Positions 31,965 to 32,221 of a stretch of DNA of 32,221 bases are shown one piece after another (the stretch's first letter is position 1; every line of letters starts with the position of its first letter). The notes below the pieces were generated by a model. It was not told where the DNA came from. It ran no database searches and saw only the letters and a program-made list of their open reading frames with translations. This DNA comes from Rhodosalinus sediminis (GTDB lineage Bacteria > Pseudomonadota > Alphaproteobacteria > Rhodobacterales > Rhodobacteraceae). The stretch spans positions 1 through 32,221 of the forward strand of contig NZ_QOHR01000024.1 of assembly GCF_003385555.1 (NCBI RefSeq), written 5' to 3'. A program made the translations under genes and the position numbers.

Positions 31965-32221
31965 ATGCGGACAGGTTTCCGCGGCATCCTCGCGATGACC
32001 GCGTCGCAGCGCGAGACCCGTGCACGTCCACGGGGCGGTCCACACGTGGCCGGTCGGGGCGCCGCGGCCCGCCCCCAAGGCGCGGGCGAAGCCCCGCGCG
32101 GGCGCCGCTGGCCGGAGCGCGCCAGGGGACAGGCGCGCAGCGGGGCCGCAGCGCGGCGCCCGCCCGGGGCGCCGGGACGGCGCACCAACACCCGACACGG
32201 CGCGCCCTCGGCGCCTGGGCG
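31965..32221 (+). CDS. Possible partial open frame at the right edge
   Basis: From ATG 31965 the frame is open for 85 codons to the window end. The predicted protein begins MRTGFRGILAMTASQRET and then becomes a disordered run of Arg, Gly, Ala and Pro. I do not recognise it. In its favour are a promoter-like pair 37 bases upstream and a position divergent from dctP. Against it are a poor ribosome site (AGCGGACC) and a composition that random GC-rich DNA also produces. It may be the N-terminus of a larger gene or nothing. Confidence 0.2.
   Translation, partial: MRTGFRGILAMTASQRETRARPRGGPHVAGRGAAARPQGAGEAPRGRRWPERARGQARSGAAARRPPGAPGRRTNTRHGAPSAPG

Larger units (their letters stand above)
31870..32221. 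other. Right-edge region
   Basis: Beyond the dctP promoter the window holds no recognisable gene. It contains a plus-strand promoter-like pair and a plus frame open to the window end, annotated separately. Minus-strand frames across this stretch are Arg/Ala/Pro-rich and look like shadows. Confidence 0.45.

Overview
The window is 32 kb of very GC-rich, gene-dense chromosomal DNA, most likely from a member of the Rhodobacterales (Rhodobacteraceae-like Alphaproteobacteria). The taxonomic call is an inference from gene content. It rests on aerobic cobaltochelatase cobS-cobT, a murA-DUF2948 pair, a glpX-recJ pair, a DctP/DctQ/DctM TRAP transporter, a liv-type ABC operon with an acyl-CoA ligase, a SelD fused to an FAD oxidoreductase domain, and intergenic repeats of a type I associate with this group. 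I see no phage, transposase, integrase or CRISPR array. Most of the window is ordinary core and metabolic genome. The unexplained signals are mainly intergenic.

Left part (1-7.1 kb): a small heat-shock protein (minus) diverges from D-aminoacyl-tRNA deacylase dtd (plus), with a near-perfect FNR-type box between them. A flavin reductase, a paired inverted copy of the repeat family, glpX and recJ follow on plus. A second repeat copy separates recJ from a convergent minus-strand operon: a 60-residue protein, murA, and a DUF2948 gene that overlaps the murA stop.

Middle (7.2-11.5 kb): tRNA-Thr(GGT), a 567-bp gap holding a diverged direct repeat, an aldehyde dehydrogenase, a cold-shock protein with a clear intrinsic terminator, cutA, an exported L,D-transpeptidase, and a convergent zinc-finger thioredoxin (trxC type).

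Transport and activation operon (11.6-18.5 kb): livG, livH, livM, a Tat-exported substrate-binding protein, livF, then an AMP-forming acyl-CoA ligase, all on plus. The layout suggests import of a carboxylic acid followed by CoA activation, not simple amino-acid uptake. A truncated repeat copy supplies the ribosome-binding site of livF.

Right part (18.5-32.2 kb): an Acg-type nitroreductase-fold protein and tgt on minus; cobS and cobT on plus for cobalt insertion in aerobic B12 synthesis; a repeat-rich 480-bp gap; an M24 aminopeptidase P and a DUF427 protein on plus. The selD fusion and a TRAP operon (dctP, dctQ, dctM) are on minus. dctP has an inverted repeat bracketing its likely -10 box, and a strong hairpin lies between dctP and dctQ. 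The last 260 bp contain a frame open to the window edge that may or may not be a gene.
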